DNA of 64,000 bases from an uncultured Lachnospiraceae bacterium (lineage in GTDB: Bacteria > Bacillota > Clostridia > Lachnospirales > Lachnospiraceae): positions 46,575 through 110,574 of the forward strand of contig CAJUFE010000009.1 in NCBI GenBank assembly GCA_910585635.1. The letters are read 5' to 3'. The notes under the pieces were generated by a model, which saw only the letters and a list, made by a program, of their open reading frames with translations, was not told the origin of the DNA and ran no database searches. Shown piece after piece: positions 1 to 7,236 of this stretch (position 1 is its first letter; every line of letters starts with the position of its first letter). Made by a program: the position numbers and the translations under genes.

Positions 1-125
1 TGCATGGAGCCGGAGGATGCGATGCCGAGGATGAGTATTCTAAAGGTTGGGATGCTGCGATTGGAGAAGCCATAAAGATCGTTGAAGCGGAAACGGGAAT
101 AGGTTTAGAGGAGGTTCTGGAATGA
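1..125 (+). CDS. C-terminal end of a phage hypothetical protein (partial)
   Basis: The reading frame is open from the window edge (codons in phase with position 3) to a TGA at 123-125. It encodes about 40 residues ending in IGLEEVLE. The residues YSKGWDAAIGEAIKIVE look like the common tail of small phage proteins in early operons. The stop overlaps the next start codon by four bases (ATGA), which indicates translational coupling. Function is unknown and the start is outside the window. Confidence 0.6.
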   Translation, partial: HGAGGCDAEDEYSKGWDAAIGEAIKIVEAETGIGLEEVLE

Positions 126-571
126 GGGAGATACTTTATAGGGGAAAACTGGTTCAGAACGGTGCCTGGGTATATGGATATTACTGCAAAATGGGTGAGA
201 CCACTTATGCGTTCGAGGAGGATTATCAGAAGTATCCGGTGAAAACCTTCCACATGATCGCGCAGGAATCCATGACAGATTGGGGCCTTCCGAACAAGCT
301 ACGCCTTTACGAGATAGACCCTGAAACTGTCGGACAATATACCGGAAAAAATGATCGAAATGCAAAAAAGATTTTTGAGGGGGATATCCTGCGGAACGAT
401 AGCACGGGAGAGATCGTAAGCGTATGGTGGGATGAGGACCATTGCTGCTTCGTATGCAGGGGTGGCGAAGTGTCCCCGGTTCAGGTGGGGAGCGTCAGTT
501 ATCAGTCAACTATCATCGGGAATGTGCATGAGAACCCGGAAATCTTAGAACAGAAGGGAGATAAAACATGA
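122..571 (+). CDS. YopX family phage protein
   Basis: This 149-residue protein matches the YopX family seen in early operons of Firmicute phages. It begins with REILYRGKL and has the typical GVYxY-like beta segment and a central FEGDIL motif followed by a small beta barrel (residues about 85-140). The family's biochemical role is not established. It is translationally coupled to both neighbours by four-base overlaps, so it belongs to the + strand early operon that runs into the DNA methyltransferase. Family assignment is by recognition of sequence style, without a search. Confidence 0.7.
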   Translation: MREILYRGKLVQNGAWVYGYYCKMGETTYAFEEDYQKYPVKTFHMIAQESMTDWGLPNKLRLYEIDPETVGQYTGKNDRNAKKIFEGDILRNDSTGEIVSVWWDEDHCCFVCRGGEVSPVQVGSVSYQSTIIGNVHENPEILEQKGDKT

Positions 572-1044
572 GCGAAGTGTTTATGACGATTCACAATGAC
601 AGCCGGTTATATAAGGATTATTTTGAGTGGCGCAATGGCTTTAAAAACATGGTGGATACCGCGAACAGGGTTATGGATCAGTTTGGCATCGAAAGCAAGC
701 GGTTTTCTGCCAGAAAGGACCGGCTAGCGATAGAACCGACGGAATCTGATGCAGAGAAGTTTGCGAAGATGCTGATGGCTGACGGGCAGAGTTTTAAGAA
801 AACATCAGCGCCGAACAAAGCTTGGGTGGAAGCTATGAAAGATATCAAACATATGCGGAAGCCCCAGCTTTTCGGGTATATGCCGATGTCGCTCCTTGGA
901 TGCCGGTGGAAAGAGCAGCTGTTCCATGTTGGGGAGATCCTTTACTGCCATATTGATTCTGACGGCAAGGCTGAGGTTCCGGATTTTGCAACAGCGATAA
1001 AAGGGAGCGAATATTATGCGGTGCTGGAAAGAGAGGACGAGTAG
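568..1044 (+). CDS. Phage hypothetical protein, 158 residues
   Basis: The protein is soluble and mixed alpha/beta, with no signal peptide, membrane segment or cysteine cluster that I can recognise. Its start overlaps the end of the YopX gene and its stop abuts the next start at 1045, so it is a middle gene of the early operon. The C-terminal half (LFGYMPMSLLGCRWKEQ and following) is hydrophobic and probably folded. No family is recognised. Codon use resembles the neighbours. Confidence 0.6.
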   Translation: MSEVFMTIHNDSRLYKDYFEWRNGFKNMVDTANRVMDQFGIESKRFSARKDRLAIEPTESDAEKFAKMLMADGQSFKKTSAPNKAWVEAMKDIKHMRKPQLFGYMPMSLLGCRWKEQLFHVGEILYCHIDSDGKAEVPDFATAIKGSEYYAVLEREDE

Positions 1045-1395
1045 ATGAGAAGCACGTGCGAAATTATAGCTGATCTGAAAGATGGGAAAGAGGTTCCTTA
1101 TGAAGAACTGAAGATGGCCTGCTTGGTTCAGTCAGGTCTCCTATTCTTATTCCAGCAAGAGGTGGAGCATCTGCTGAATGGAGGATTATCCGCAGAAATG
1201 ACCAGGCAAATGAATTACTCTGATCCCAAAACATCTTCTGTAGAAATGGGAACCCCGTCCTGGTACTGGAAGGCTATCAAAGCCGATCCGTTGAAATGGC
1301 TGGGACCAAACTGGATACCAGGAACACCGGGGTGGGAACGGATGCACAACGCGCATCTGAAGATATATGAAAAGGTGGTGAACCACAGTGAATGA
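1045..1395 (+). CDS. Phage hypothetical protein, 116 residues
   Basis: A small protein starting immediately after the preceding stop codon and overlapping the methyltransferase start by eight bases. The N-terminal half is predicted helical and the C-terminal half is rich in Trp and Pro (WYWKAIKADPLKWLGPNW). No catalytic motif is visible. Its position directly before the methyltransferase suggests co-translation but does not reveal a function. Confidence 0.6.
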   Translation: MRSTCEIIADLKDGKEVPYEELKMACLVQSGLLFLFQQEVEHLLNGGLSAEMTRQMNYSDPKTSSVEMGTPSWYWKAIKADPLKWLGPNWIPGTPGWERMHNAHLKIYEKVVNHSE

Positions 1396-2692
1396 TCTGA
1401 TAATCGACTGTTTTGCCGGTGGCGGCGGGGCCAGTACCGGAATAGAACTGGCCCTCAACAGGCCCATAGACATAGCCATTAACCATGATCCTGATGCAAT
1501 ACTGATGCACAAAACCAACCATCCCCATACGCTCCATCTTACGGAGGACATTTTCGAGGTTGACCTTCAGAAGCATGTAAGGGGGCGCAGGGTATCTCTA
1601 ATGTGGGCCAGCCCTGATTGTACGAGCCACAGCAAAGCGAAGGGAGGACAGCCGCGAAAACGGGGGCTGCGCATCCTTCCATGGGCCGTGTATAAACACG
1701 CAAGGGAGATCAGGCCGGAAGTCATCATCATGGAGAACGTGGAGGAAATACAGCAGTGGGGTCCCCTGGACGACGCTGGCCACCCAATAGCTTCCCGAAA
1801 AGGCGAAGATTATAAGAAGTTTATATTTTCGATGGAAGCCCTTGGATACGAGTTCGACAGCCGGGAGCTGGTAGCTGCGGATTACGGCGCCCCCACAACG
1901 CGGAAACGGTGGTATGCGGTATTCCGCAGGGACAGACGAGGCATTGTGTGGCCGGAACCCACGCACAGCAAGGACGGTGGAATCCTTCAGAAGTGGGAAC
2001 CGTGCGGGAACTACATTGACTGGACAGATATGGGAAGCTCCATATTCGGCAGGAAAAAGCCCCTTGCAGAAGCTACGCAGGCGCGGATTGCGAATGGCAT
2101 ACGGAAATACATAATAGAGAATCCGCATCCATACATCGTGCCGAATAAGTATGCCACAAGTTTCCTTATCCAGTACCACGGGGAAACGAAGCCGGGAGAC
2201 GCACGGGGGCAGCTTCTGACGGAACCAATAAAGACCATAGACACCAGCAACCGGTATGGACTGGTGACGGCCTTTATCACCAAATATTATAAAACCGGGA
2301 TAGGCCAGGGATGCGACAGCCCTCTTCACACGATCACCACATCGCCAGGACACTTCGGACTGGTATCAGCGTTCCTGATTAAATACTACGGAACCGGATG
2401 CGGCCAGGGGTTAGATATCCCGCTTGGCACGATAACCACAAAGGATCGGTTCGGACTTGTGAATGTAATGATCGAAGGCGAGCAATACGCCATATCCGAT
2501 ATCCTCCTGCGTATGCTGAAACCAGAGGAGCTGAAGCGGATGCAGGGGTTCCCAAAGGGCTATATCATAGACCGGGATTATAACGGAAACCGATATCCGG
2601 TCGGGAAGCAGGTGGCACGGATCGGGAACAGTGTGGTGCCGATAATGGCGAGGAAGATTGTCGAGGCGAACTGTGGATATTTGAAACACTAG
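1388..2692 (+). CDS. Phage DNA (cytosine-5)-methyltransferase
   Basis: This 434-residue enzyme is predicted to transfer methyl from SAM to C5 of cytosine in DNA. Motif I is CFAGGGGASTG near residues 8-18. The catalytic Cys lies in ASPDC at residue 78, a phage-type variant of the usual PCQ. Motif VI is the ENV at 116-118, and the C-terminal GNSVVP is motif X. The target-recognition region (about 250-370) holds two or three tandem copies of a roughly 30-residue unit with KYYKTGIGQG / KYYGTGCGQG and TITT motifs. Translation begins at a GTG preceded by AAAGGTGG. No restriction partner is visible, so it likely protects or marks phage DNA. Confidence 0.88.
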   Translation: MNDLIIDCFAGGGGASTGIELALNRPIDIAINHDPDAILMHKTNHPHTLHLTEDIFEVDLQKHVRGRRVSLMWASPDCTSHSKAKGGQPRKRGLRILPWAVYKHAREIRPEVIIMENVEEIQQWGPLDDAGHPIASRKGEDYKKFIFSMEALGYEFDSRELVAADYGAPTTRKRWYAVFRRDRRGIVWPEPTHSKDGGILQKWEPCGNYIDWTDMGSSIFGRKKPLAEATQARIANGIRKYIIENPHPYIVPNKYATSFLIQYHGETKPGDARGQLLTEPIKTIDTSNRYGLVTAFITKYYKTGIGQGCDSPLHTITTSPGHFGLVSAFLIKYYGTGCGQGLDIPLGTITTKDRFGLVNVMIEGEQYAISDILLRMLKPEELKRMQGFPKGYIIDRDYNGNRYPVGKQVARIGNSVVPIMARKIVEANCGYLKH

Positions 2693-2709
2693 AAAGGCAG
2701 AGTCGTTAT

Positions 2710-2871
2710 ATGGCGCAGAATTTAATTAAGTGCTACGTTTTTAAACTCATTATCATACTGATACGAAAGTTTTTCCCCGAGGGAATATCTTTTGATGAAG
2801 CACATGAAGTAAATAGGTGGAGTTGGACTGAAGATGCCGAAAATGCCGCTTTTCACCGTGGAAATACGTGA
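2710..2871 (+). CDS. Possible small phage protein, 53 residues
   Basis: An ATG-started frame runs to a TGA at 2869-2871 in the otherwise gene-free stretch after the methyltransferase. The C-terminal half (SFDEAHEVNRWSWTEDAEN) has protein-like composition, but the ribosome site is weak and distant. It may be a degraded gene remnant. Nothing is known about function. Confidence 0.28.
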   Translation: MAQNLIKCYVFKLIIILIRKFFPEGISFDEAHEVNRWSWTEDAENAAFHRGNT

Positions 2872-3179
2872 AACATTCAACGAAACATCTGAATGTAAGT
2901 TAAGTATTAGACACGAAAGTCGAATGTTAGACACGAAATTCAACCTAATGTTTCGGCGTTAAATGTTTCAAAGTTTCGGGAATGTTTCACCCAATGTTTC
3001 AGTGGAAACCCGCATAAATACAGGCTTTTTACCAGTATTGAAACATTGAAACATTTATTCCTATAAATTATAGAATTAGAGGGATTAGAGGGAATAGAGA
3101 AAATGTGTGCTCCCTAATCCGCCTGATTTGCGCATAGTATACGCGCGCGAAATGACCCGAATGTTTCAGGAGGACAAGC
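2862..3179 (+). promoter_or_regulatory. Repeated phage leader element, copy A
   Basis: A non-coding block before the VRR-NUC gene with about ten AATGTTTC/GAAACATT motifs. Reading downstream: a cluster of AATGTTTC units, GGCTTTTTACC, the pair TTGAAACATTGAAACATTTA, an AT-rich stretch, an inverted repeat GGATTAG...CTAATCC, GCCTGAT, TATACGCGCG, and GAATGTTTCAGGAGGAC as ribosome site just before the ATG. A TTGAAA/TATAGA promoter with 17-bp spacing is possible inside. The same ordered motifs recur at 24394-24727. It also holds two 12-bp TTAGACACGAAA repeats 20 bp apart (2907, 2927). Confidence 0.7.
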
Positions 3180-3464
3180 ATGAAAGAAAGTCAAGTTGAA
3201 AGGCGTCTCGTCGAAGGCGTGAGAAAGTTGGGCGGCGTGTGTATGAAGTTCGTAAGCCCCGGAACACCGGGGGTCCCAGACAGGCTCATCATCACTGCCA
3301 CTGGAAGAATCATATTTGCAGAGCTGAAAACCGAGACCGGCAGGTTGCAGAAGATCCAAAGATACACGATTGGGGAAATGCAGAAACGCGGAGCAGATGT
3401 CCGCGTTGTGAAAGGTTTGGACGAGGTAAAAGCTCTGCTGGAGGAGATCGAACATGATATTTAA
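3180..3464 (+). CDS. VRR-NUC domain nuclease
   Basis: A 94-residue single-domain PD-(D/E)XK-fold protein of the VRR-NUC type. The diagnostic residues are PGVPDRL (metal-binding Asp) and FAELKTE (the ExK catalytic pair), with a leading E-rich helix at residues 3-14. In many phages this nuclease sits beside an SNF2-type helicase, as here, and is thought to process branched or damaged DNA during replication or packaging. It overlaps the helicase start by eleven bases. Its ribosome site is part of leader element A, so its translation may be controlled by that leader. Confidence 0.88.
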   Translation: MKESQVERRLVEGVRKLGGVCMKFVSPGTPGVPDRLIITATGRIIFAELKTETGRLQKIQRYTIGEMQKRGADVRVVKGLDEVKALLEEIEHDI

Positions 3465-4824
3465 CCCTTACCCATACCAGCAATTTTGCATCGACAACAT
3501 CATATACAACCACGCGGTAGGGCTGTTCCTGGATATGGGGCTTGGCAAAACAGTGATTACCCTGTCCGCCGTGCATGACCTCCGGTATAACCGTTGGGAG
3601 GTGATGAAGCCCCTCATCATAGCCCCGAAAAAGGTGGCCGAAGCAACCTGGACCACGGAAGCGAAAAAATGGGATCATCTTAACATGATGCGTGTGGTCC
3701 CGGTCCTGGGAACGGAGCAGCAGAGACTCCGGGCGCTGTCCACCCCGGCAGATTTATACGTGATAAACCGGGAGAATGTGAAGTGGCTTGTGGACCATTT
3801 CAAAAATGCCTGGCCCTTTGATATGGTGATACTGGATGAAAGCTCCAGCTTTAAGAACGCCTCCAGCCAAAGGTTCAAGGCCCTGAAGCTGGTCCGCAGC
3901 AGAATAAAGCGGATCGTGGAGCTGACCGGAACGCCATCTAGCAACGGGCTGGAGGACTTGTGGGCGCAGATATTCCTTCTGGACGGTGGCGCACGGCTGG
4001 GGAAAACCCTGGGGGCCTACCGCGACAGATACTTCATCCCTGGAAAGCGGAACCGCACGACGATATTCAGCTACGAGCCGAAGGAAGGCAGCTTTGAAAT
4101 GATTAAGCAGGCGATCAGCGACATCTGCATCAGCATGAAATCCAGCGATTACCTTACCCTTCCCGATGTGATACACAGTGATATCCCCGTGGCGCTGGAC
4201 TCCAGGGCCAGGAAAGCCTATGCGGATCTGGAAACCGACCTGCTCCTTCAGGTAGATGAGGACACCATCACGACGGGTAGCGCCGGGGTACTGACAGGGA
4301 AGCTGCTGCAACTCTGCAACGGGGCGATCTATGACGCTGATAAACGGGCGGTGAAAGTCCACGACTGCAAGATAGATGCGTTCCTGGAGCTGGTCGAGCA
4401 GCTGAACGGGCAGCACGCCCTTGTGTTCTACAATTTCCAGCACGACCGTGACCGGCTGGTGGAAGCCCTGGCAAAATACAATCTAAATGTCCGGGTTTAT
4501 TCCCGGGCAAAGGATGAGATCGACTGGAACAACGGGGAGATCGACATTCTTCTGGCCCACCCCGCAAGCTGCGGATACGGGCTGAACTTGCAGCAGGGAG
4601 GACACCATGCGATCTGGTTCGGCCTTACCTGGAGCCTAGAGCAATATGAACAGGCGAACAAGCGTCTGCACAGGCAGGGGCAGGAGCATCCGGTGGTCAT
4701 CCACCACCTGATCGTGCAGGGCGGGATGGACGAAGTTGTCCTTGACGCCCTCCAGAACAAGAGCGACATGCAGAACGCTCTGATGGACGCCCTGCGGGTA
4801 CGGATAAATAAATTGCACAGTTAA
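3454..4824 (+). CDS. SNF2-family phage DNA helicase/ATPase
   Basis: A 456-residue superfamily 2 ATPase of the SNF2 type. The Walker A variant DMGLGKT is at about residues 27-33, the Walker B box is ILDESS (DEAH position), followed by LTGTPSSNG as motif III. A second RecA-like domain with LNLQQGGHHAIWF and the RLHRQGQ arginine motif lies near the C-terminus. It probably moves along phage DNA with the co-encoded VRR-NUC nuclease. The two genes overlap and form one unit. Length and motif order are normal for phage members. Confidence 0.9.
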   Translation: MIFNPYPYQQFCIDNIIYNHAVGLFLDMGLGKTVITLSAVHDLRYNRWEVMKPLIIAPKKVAEATWTTEAKKWDHLNMMRVVPVLGTEQQRLRALSTPADLYVINRENVKWLVDHFKNAWPFDMVILDESSSFKNASSQRFKALKLVRSRIKRIVELTGTPSSNGLEDLWAQIFLLDGGARLGKTLGAYRDRYFIPGKRNRTTIFSYEPKEGSFEMIKQAISDICISMKSSDYLTLPDVIHSDIPVALDSRARKAYADLETDLLLQVDEDTITTGSAGVLTGKLLQLCNGAIYDADKRAVKVHDCKIDAFLELVEQLNGQHALVFYNFQHDRDRLVEALAKYNLNVRVYSRAKDEIDWNNGEIDILLAHPASCGYGLNLQQGGHHAIWFGLTWSLEQYEQANKRLHRQGQEHPVVIHHLIVQGGMDEVVLDALQNKSDMQNALMDALRVRINKLHS

Positions 4825-4842
4825 AAAAGGGAGGCGATCACA

Positions 4843-5316
4843 GTGAAGAAAGAGGAAATCGCAGAAATCGCCCGCGTTGCGGCGGTCGAGGTTCTGTCAA
4901 AGAAAGAAGAAATGCTTGACGAGGAGTTTGATGCCCGGTATCAGGACGTGAAGCTGCTGATGGCGAATTACCGCAAGCTAAAGGCGCACTACTCCCATGT
5001 TTCCCCAGAAACCCTGTCGGTCAATGCGATCTGCGCCATGCACAGCAAGACCGGGCTGATGATGAGCCACGTGGATAAGATGCTCGTCGCGTATGAGGCG
5101 ATGTGCAAGGAGGCCGGGGATTCTGACGAGGCCCGCCGGTGGGATGCCGTCTACCTGCGCTACATAGACCCGGCCCGGTTAAGTGTGGATGACATAGCCG
5201 CAGAGCTGCATGTTGACAAGCGCACGTTTTACCGGGACATTGGAAAAGCGATGGATGACCTGGCTGTCCTGCTGTTCGGCATTGAGGCGATAGGCACATG
5301 GAAACATAAAAGGTAG
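4843..5316 (+). CDS. ArpU/RinA-like phage late transcription regulator
   Basis: A 157-residue protein with an N-terminal helical region and a C-terminal helix-turn-helix around LSVDDIAAELHVDKRTFYRDI (residues about 117-138), resembling region 4 of sigma factors and the ArpU/RinA family that activates late genes in Gram-positive phages. It starts at a GTG with AAAGGGAGG upstream. It is last in the early operon and is followed directly by a strong terminator, a usual position for a late activator. Here the late genes are on the opposite strand far away. Exact family is inferred. Confidence 0.7.
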   Translation: MKKEEIAEIARVAAVEVLSKKEEMLDEEFDARYQDVKLLMANYRKLKAHYSHVSPETLSVNAICAMHSKTGLMMSHVDKMLVAYEAMCKEAGDSDEARRWDAVYLRYIDPARLSVDDIAAELHVDKRTFYRDIGKAMDDLAVLLFGIEAIGTWKHKR

Positions 5317-5320
5317 AGAA

Positions 5321-5349
5321 ATCAGGAGCCGGAAGGCTCCTGATTTTTT
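5321..5349 (+). terminator. Rho-independent terminator of the early operon
   Basis: A perfect 10-bp stem (ATCAGGAGCC / GGCTCCTGAT) with a GGAA loop is followed by six T residues. It lies 4 bp past the ArpU-like stop codon. Confidence 0.95.
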
Positions 5350-5401
5350 ATACTCAGTCTCCTTTTATGAAAATTTTTCTGGAAAATTTTTTGAAAAAAC
5401 A

Positions 5402-5430
5402 TTGACAAAAACGACTAAAAGTGTTAAAAT
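5402..5430 (+). promoter_or_regulatory. Promoter P1 with shared operator block
   Basis: TTGACA and TAAAAT are separated by exactly 17 bp. The spacer and -10 lie in a 24-bp block (5411-5434) that recurs, inverted, in promoter P2 at 6265-6288 with one mismatch. AT-rich tracts upstream could act as an UP element. P1 drives the gene at 5477. Confidence 0.88.
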
Positions 5431-5476
5431 AAGAATGTAAGGAAATTTGAAAAGAGCCGTTGAGGAGGAAAGAGAA

Positions 5477-5767
5477 ATGATAAAAGTGATGGGCCTTACA
5501 GAGCAGCAGTGCATCAGAGAGGAAACTGAATATAGGGACTGGAAAAAATGCCCCCTTTGGTACTGCGTAAAGACGCTGTTCAACATGAACACAGGCAAGA
5601 TGGAAAGCGAGATCGTCAGGGACGAGAAAACCAAACAGCTGATCGCCATTCAGGATACCGAGAAGCCGCTGGACGGGGTTTATGAGACAGCCTCCGGGAC
5701 AATCTACTACACATACCACAGAGGATATGCCGAAGCTGCGAAGCAGGTGGCGGCGGCAACGATATAG
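5477..5767 (+). CDS. Phage hypothetical protein in the lysogeny switch, 96 residues
   Basis: The start chosen is the ATG at 5477, eight bases after a near-perfect GAGGAGG ribosome site; an in-frame upstream ATG at 5447 lacks one. The protein is small, charged and has WYCVKTLFNM followed by a beta-rich C-terminus. No family is recognised. It is the only gene between promoter P1 and a terminator at about 5815. Because P1 shares its operator with the divergent regulator promoter P2, this gene is likely under direct control of the phage repressor and may act in the lysis-lysogeny choice. Confidence 0.65.
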   Translation: MIKVMGLTEQQCIREETEYRDWKKCPLWYCVKTLFNMNTGKMESEIVRDEKTKQLIAIQDTEKPLDGVYETASGTIYYTYHRGYAEAAKQVAAATI

Positions 5768-5803
5768 GCAAATACAGCAAACCTTTTCCATCATTTACCT
5801 CAC

Positions 5804-6019
5804 TTATTCAGCTACCGCCACCCGGCGGCTTTTTCTTTGCCGGAAATCGTATTGGCTTCTGAATATTTCATCACCGAGCGTAGTTTCGCGGTAATAAACA
5901 CCGCTCTCATACCACTCTCGGAGTATTCTTTCATCTTCCCGGATTTCAGGCATACTGGCTTTTGCCAACTTAGCAAGTTCTGTTGCTACGGCGAACAGAA
6001 CGGACGGGGCTTCTGTCAT
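5804..6019 (-). CDS. Phage hypothetical protein coupled to Cro-like regulator, 71 residues
   Basis: A short, mostly helical protein (N-terminus MTEAPSVLFAVATELAKLAK). Its ATG overlaps the stop codon of the upstream XRE gene by four bases, so it is made from the same P2 transcript. The C-terminal RQRKSRRVAVAE is very basic, which is compatible with nucleic-acid contact but not proof. Its 3' end overlaps the terminator of the facing gene. No family recognised. Confidence 0.55.
   Translation of the reverse strand: MTEAPSVLFAVATELAKLAKASMPEIREDERILREWYESGVYYRETTLGDEIFRSQYDFRQRKSRRVAVAE
5810..5837 (+). terminator. Terminator of the P1 transcript
   Basis: A CCGCC/GGCGG stem with an ACCC loop, extended by an AGC/GCT outer pairing, is followed by CTTTTTCTTT. 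It lies in the convergent end of the minus-strand gene. Confidence 0.75.
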
Positions 6020-6213
6020 GTCCCGTCATCCGCAAGAAGCTCCTCGATTGTGCATCCGTAGAGCTTCGCAATCTGCGGCAGTTTATCGGCTCTCGGCTTG
6101 GCGATGCCCCGCTCCCACTTGCTTACTGCGGACTCTTTCACTCCGAGAGCTTTGGCAACCTCCCGCTGGGTTGGAATTGCGCCGCGTAACCTTCGTTCTC
6201 TCATAACGTTCAT
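6016..6213 (-). CDS. Small XRE-family regulator (Cro-like)
   Basis: A 65-residue protein that is little more than one helix-turn-helix: PTQREVAKALGVKESAVSKWERG with the conserved KWE after the recognition helix. Size and divergent position opposite the longer XRE gene fit a Cro/antirepressor-type DNA-binding protein. It has an AAAGGAGG ribosome site 10 bp before the ATG and is driven by P2. P2 carries the operator block also found in P1, so this protein or the longer repressor probably controls both promoters. Confidence 0.82.
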   Translation of the reverse strand: MNVMRERRLRGAIPTQREVAKALGVKESAVSKWERGIAKPRADKLPQIAKLYGCTIEELLADDGT

Positions 6214-6264
6214 CTTCCCATCCCCTCCTTTCCTTGTCCTGCGGGTTGTTTTCTTGATTTACAG

Positions 6265-6297
6265 TCTTATTATAACACTTTTAGTCGTGTATGTCAA
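6265..6297 (-). promoter_or_regulatory. Promoter P2 with shared operator block
   Basis: On the minus strand TTGACA (6292-6297) and TATAAT (6269-6274) have a 17-bp spacer. The block 6265-6288 matches 5411-5434 in 23 of 24 positions, including CGACTAAAAGTGTTA. It drives the Cro-like gene. Confidence 0.9.
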
Positions 6298-6333
6298 CTC
6301 GAAATCTCAAATTTTTCTCAAAAATTTTTTACG

Positions 6334-6362
6334 TTGACAACTTGAATTAAAAGACATATAAT
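6334..6362 (+). promoter_or_regulatory. Promoter P3 of the repressor-integrase operon
   Basis: A consensus promoter, TTGACA (6334-6339), 17-bp spacer, TATAAT (6357-6362), divergent from P2 and lacking the CGACTAAAAGTG block. It precedes the XRE repressor ATG by about 26 bp. Confidence 0.92.
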
Positions 6363-6388
6363 CTACTTAGAGGAAAGGTGGTGTTATT

Positions 6389-6805
6389 ATGGACGGGTTC
6401 GGAGAACGACTTAAAAGATTACGGAAGGATTCAGACATGACCCAGGGACAGCTTGCTGAGCAGATCGGCGTTGTCCCATCAGCTGTCGGGAAGTATGAGC
6501 GCCTCGAAGCATCATACCCGAGTATAGAAACACTCATAAAGATTGCCGACTTCTTCAATGTAAGCCTGGACTATCTGCTCCGTGGGAAAAAGTATTCCCC
6601 AGGTGTGGAGAATAATATCAGCGGCCATCTGTCTAACAGCCCTTTCATACAGGCTAACAACGGCGGCGTGGTCTTTAATGGGGAAAGCGGGAAAACACTG
6701 TCCCCGGAATCAGTAGAATTGCTGCATATTTATGAAAGTCTCGGCGGTCGGGATCGGCTGAAGCTCCTTAATTTTGCAGTGGAGCTGGAAAGGAGTGCGG
6801 AATGA
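6389..6805 (+). CDS. XRE-family phage repressor (CI-like)
   Basis: A 138-residue protein with an N-terminal helix-turn-helix (residues about 5-60; MTQGQLAEQIGVVPSAVGKY is the HTH core). A linker and C-terminal helical segment (LSPESVELLHIYESLG and after) may serve for oligomerisation. It lacks the Ser/Lys protease domain of LexA-type repressors, so induction must use another route. It is the first gene of the P3 operon that continues into a paralogous small gene and the integrase, tying repressor and integrase synthesis together. Confidence 0.85.
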   Translation: MDGFGERLKRLRKDSDMTQGQLAEQIGVVPSAVGKYERLEASYPSIETLIKIADFFNVSLDYLLRGKKYSPGVENNISGHLSNSPFIQANNGGVVFNGESGKTLSPESVELLHIYESLGGRDRLKLLNFAVELERSAE

Positions 6806-7236
6806 AGGTATCCTTGGAGATTAAGAAAAGATGCTCTTTCTTTTGGCTTAGAGCTATCAGGAACGCCAGAATTGATAAGTGCTGTGCGGAGTGCTTCATT
6901 GGGGATAAGCTTAATGAGGTTTATGAAAAGACACGTTTTAAAGACAAAGCTACTGTTGAACTTGACATCCCCTTAGATGAGAGTGTGAAAGCCTACTATC
7001 TCTGCGGCCTTAGCAGAGGATTCCGGTATGATGACAATACCCACGTTGCTTTCGTTCCCTGTAAAGGCCAAAATATCGAGATAGAGAATGATAAGATTAA
7101 GCTTGTGATTACAGATGCCCGGCAGATAGATTTCCAAAGCTATAAGCCAAACCCGGAAGGTGAATTTACCCATGAACAGCGGACCTGCCGTAACTGGATA
7201 TTCGCTAACTATCTGCTGGATGGTATGCCGCTGTGA
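6802..7236 (+). CDS. Cysteine-containing phage protein, paralogue of the 39077-39541 gene
   Basis: A 144-residue protein of unknown function that is clearly homologous to the minus-strand gene at 39077-39541. Both share KCxFFWLR, CCAxCFIG, KAYYLCGLS, NTHVAFVP and a C-terminus RTCRNWIFANY..DGMPL. Four or more conserved Cys residues could bind metal. Both copies overlap the next gene by four bases, here the integrase (GTGA) and there DUF1848 (ATGA). The 3' ends are also alike at DNA level. No named family recognised. Confidence 0.7.
   Translation: MKVSLEIKKRCSFFWLRAIRNARIDKCCAECFIGDKLNEVYEKTRFKDKATVELDIPLDESVKAYYLCGLSRGFRYDDNTHVAFVPCKGQNIEIENDKIKLVITDARQIDFQSYKPNPEGEFTHEQRTCRNWIFANYLLDGMPL

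Noticed and set aside
2862..3179. AATGTTTC repeats as a CRISPR array
   Set aside because: Units are only 8-9 bp, irregularly spaced and in both orientations, with no cas genes.
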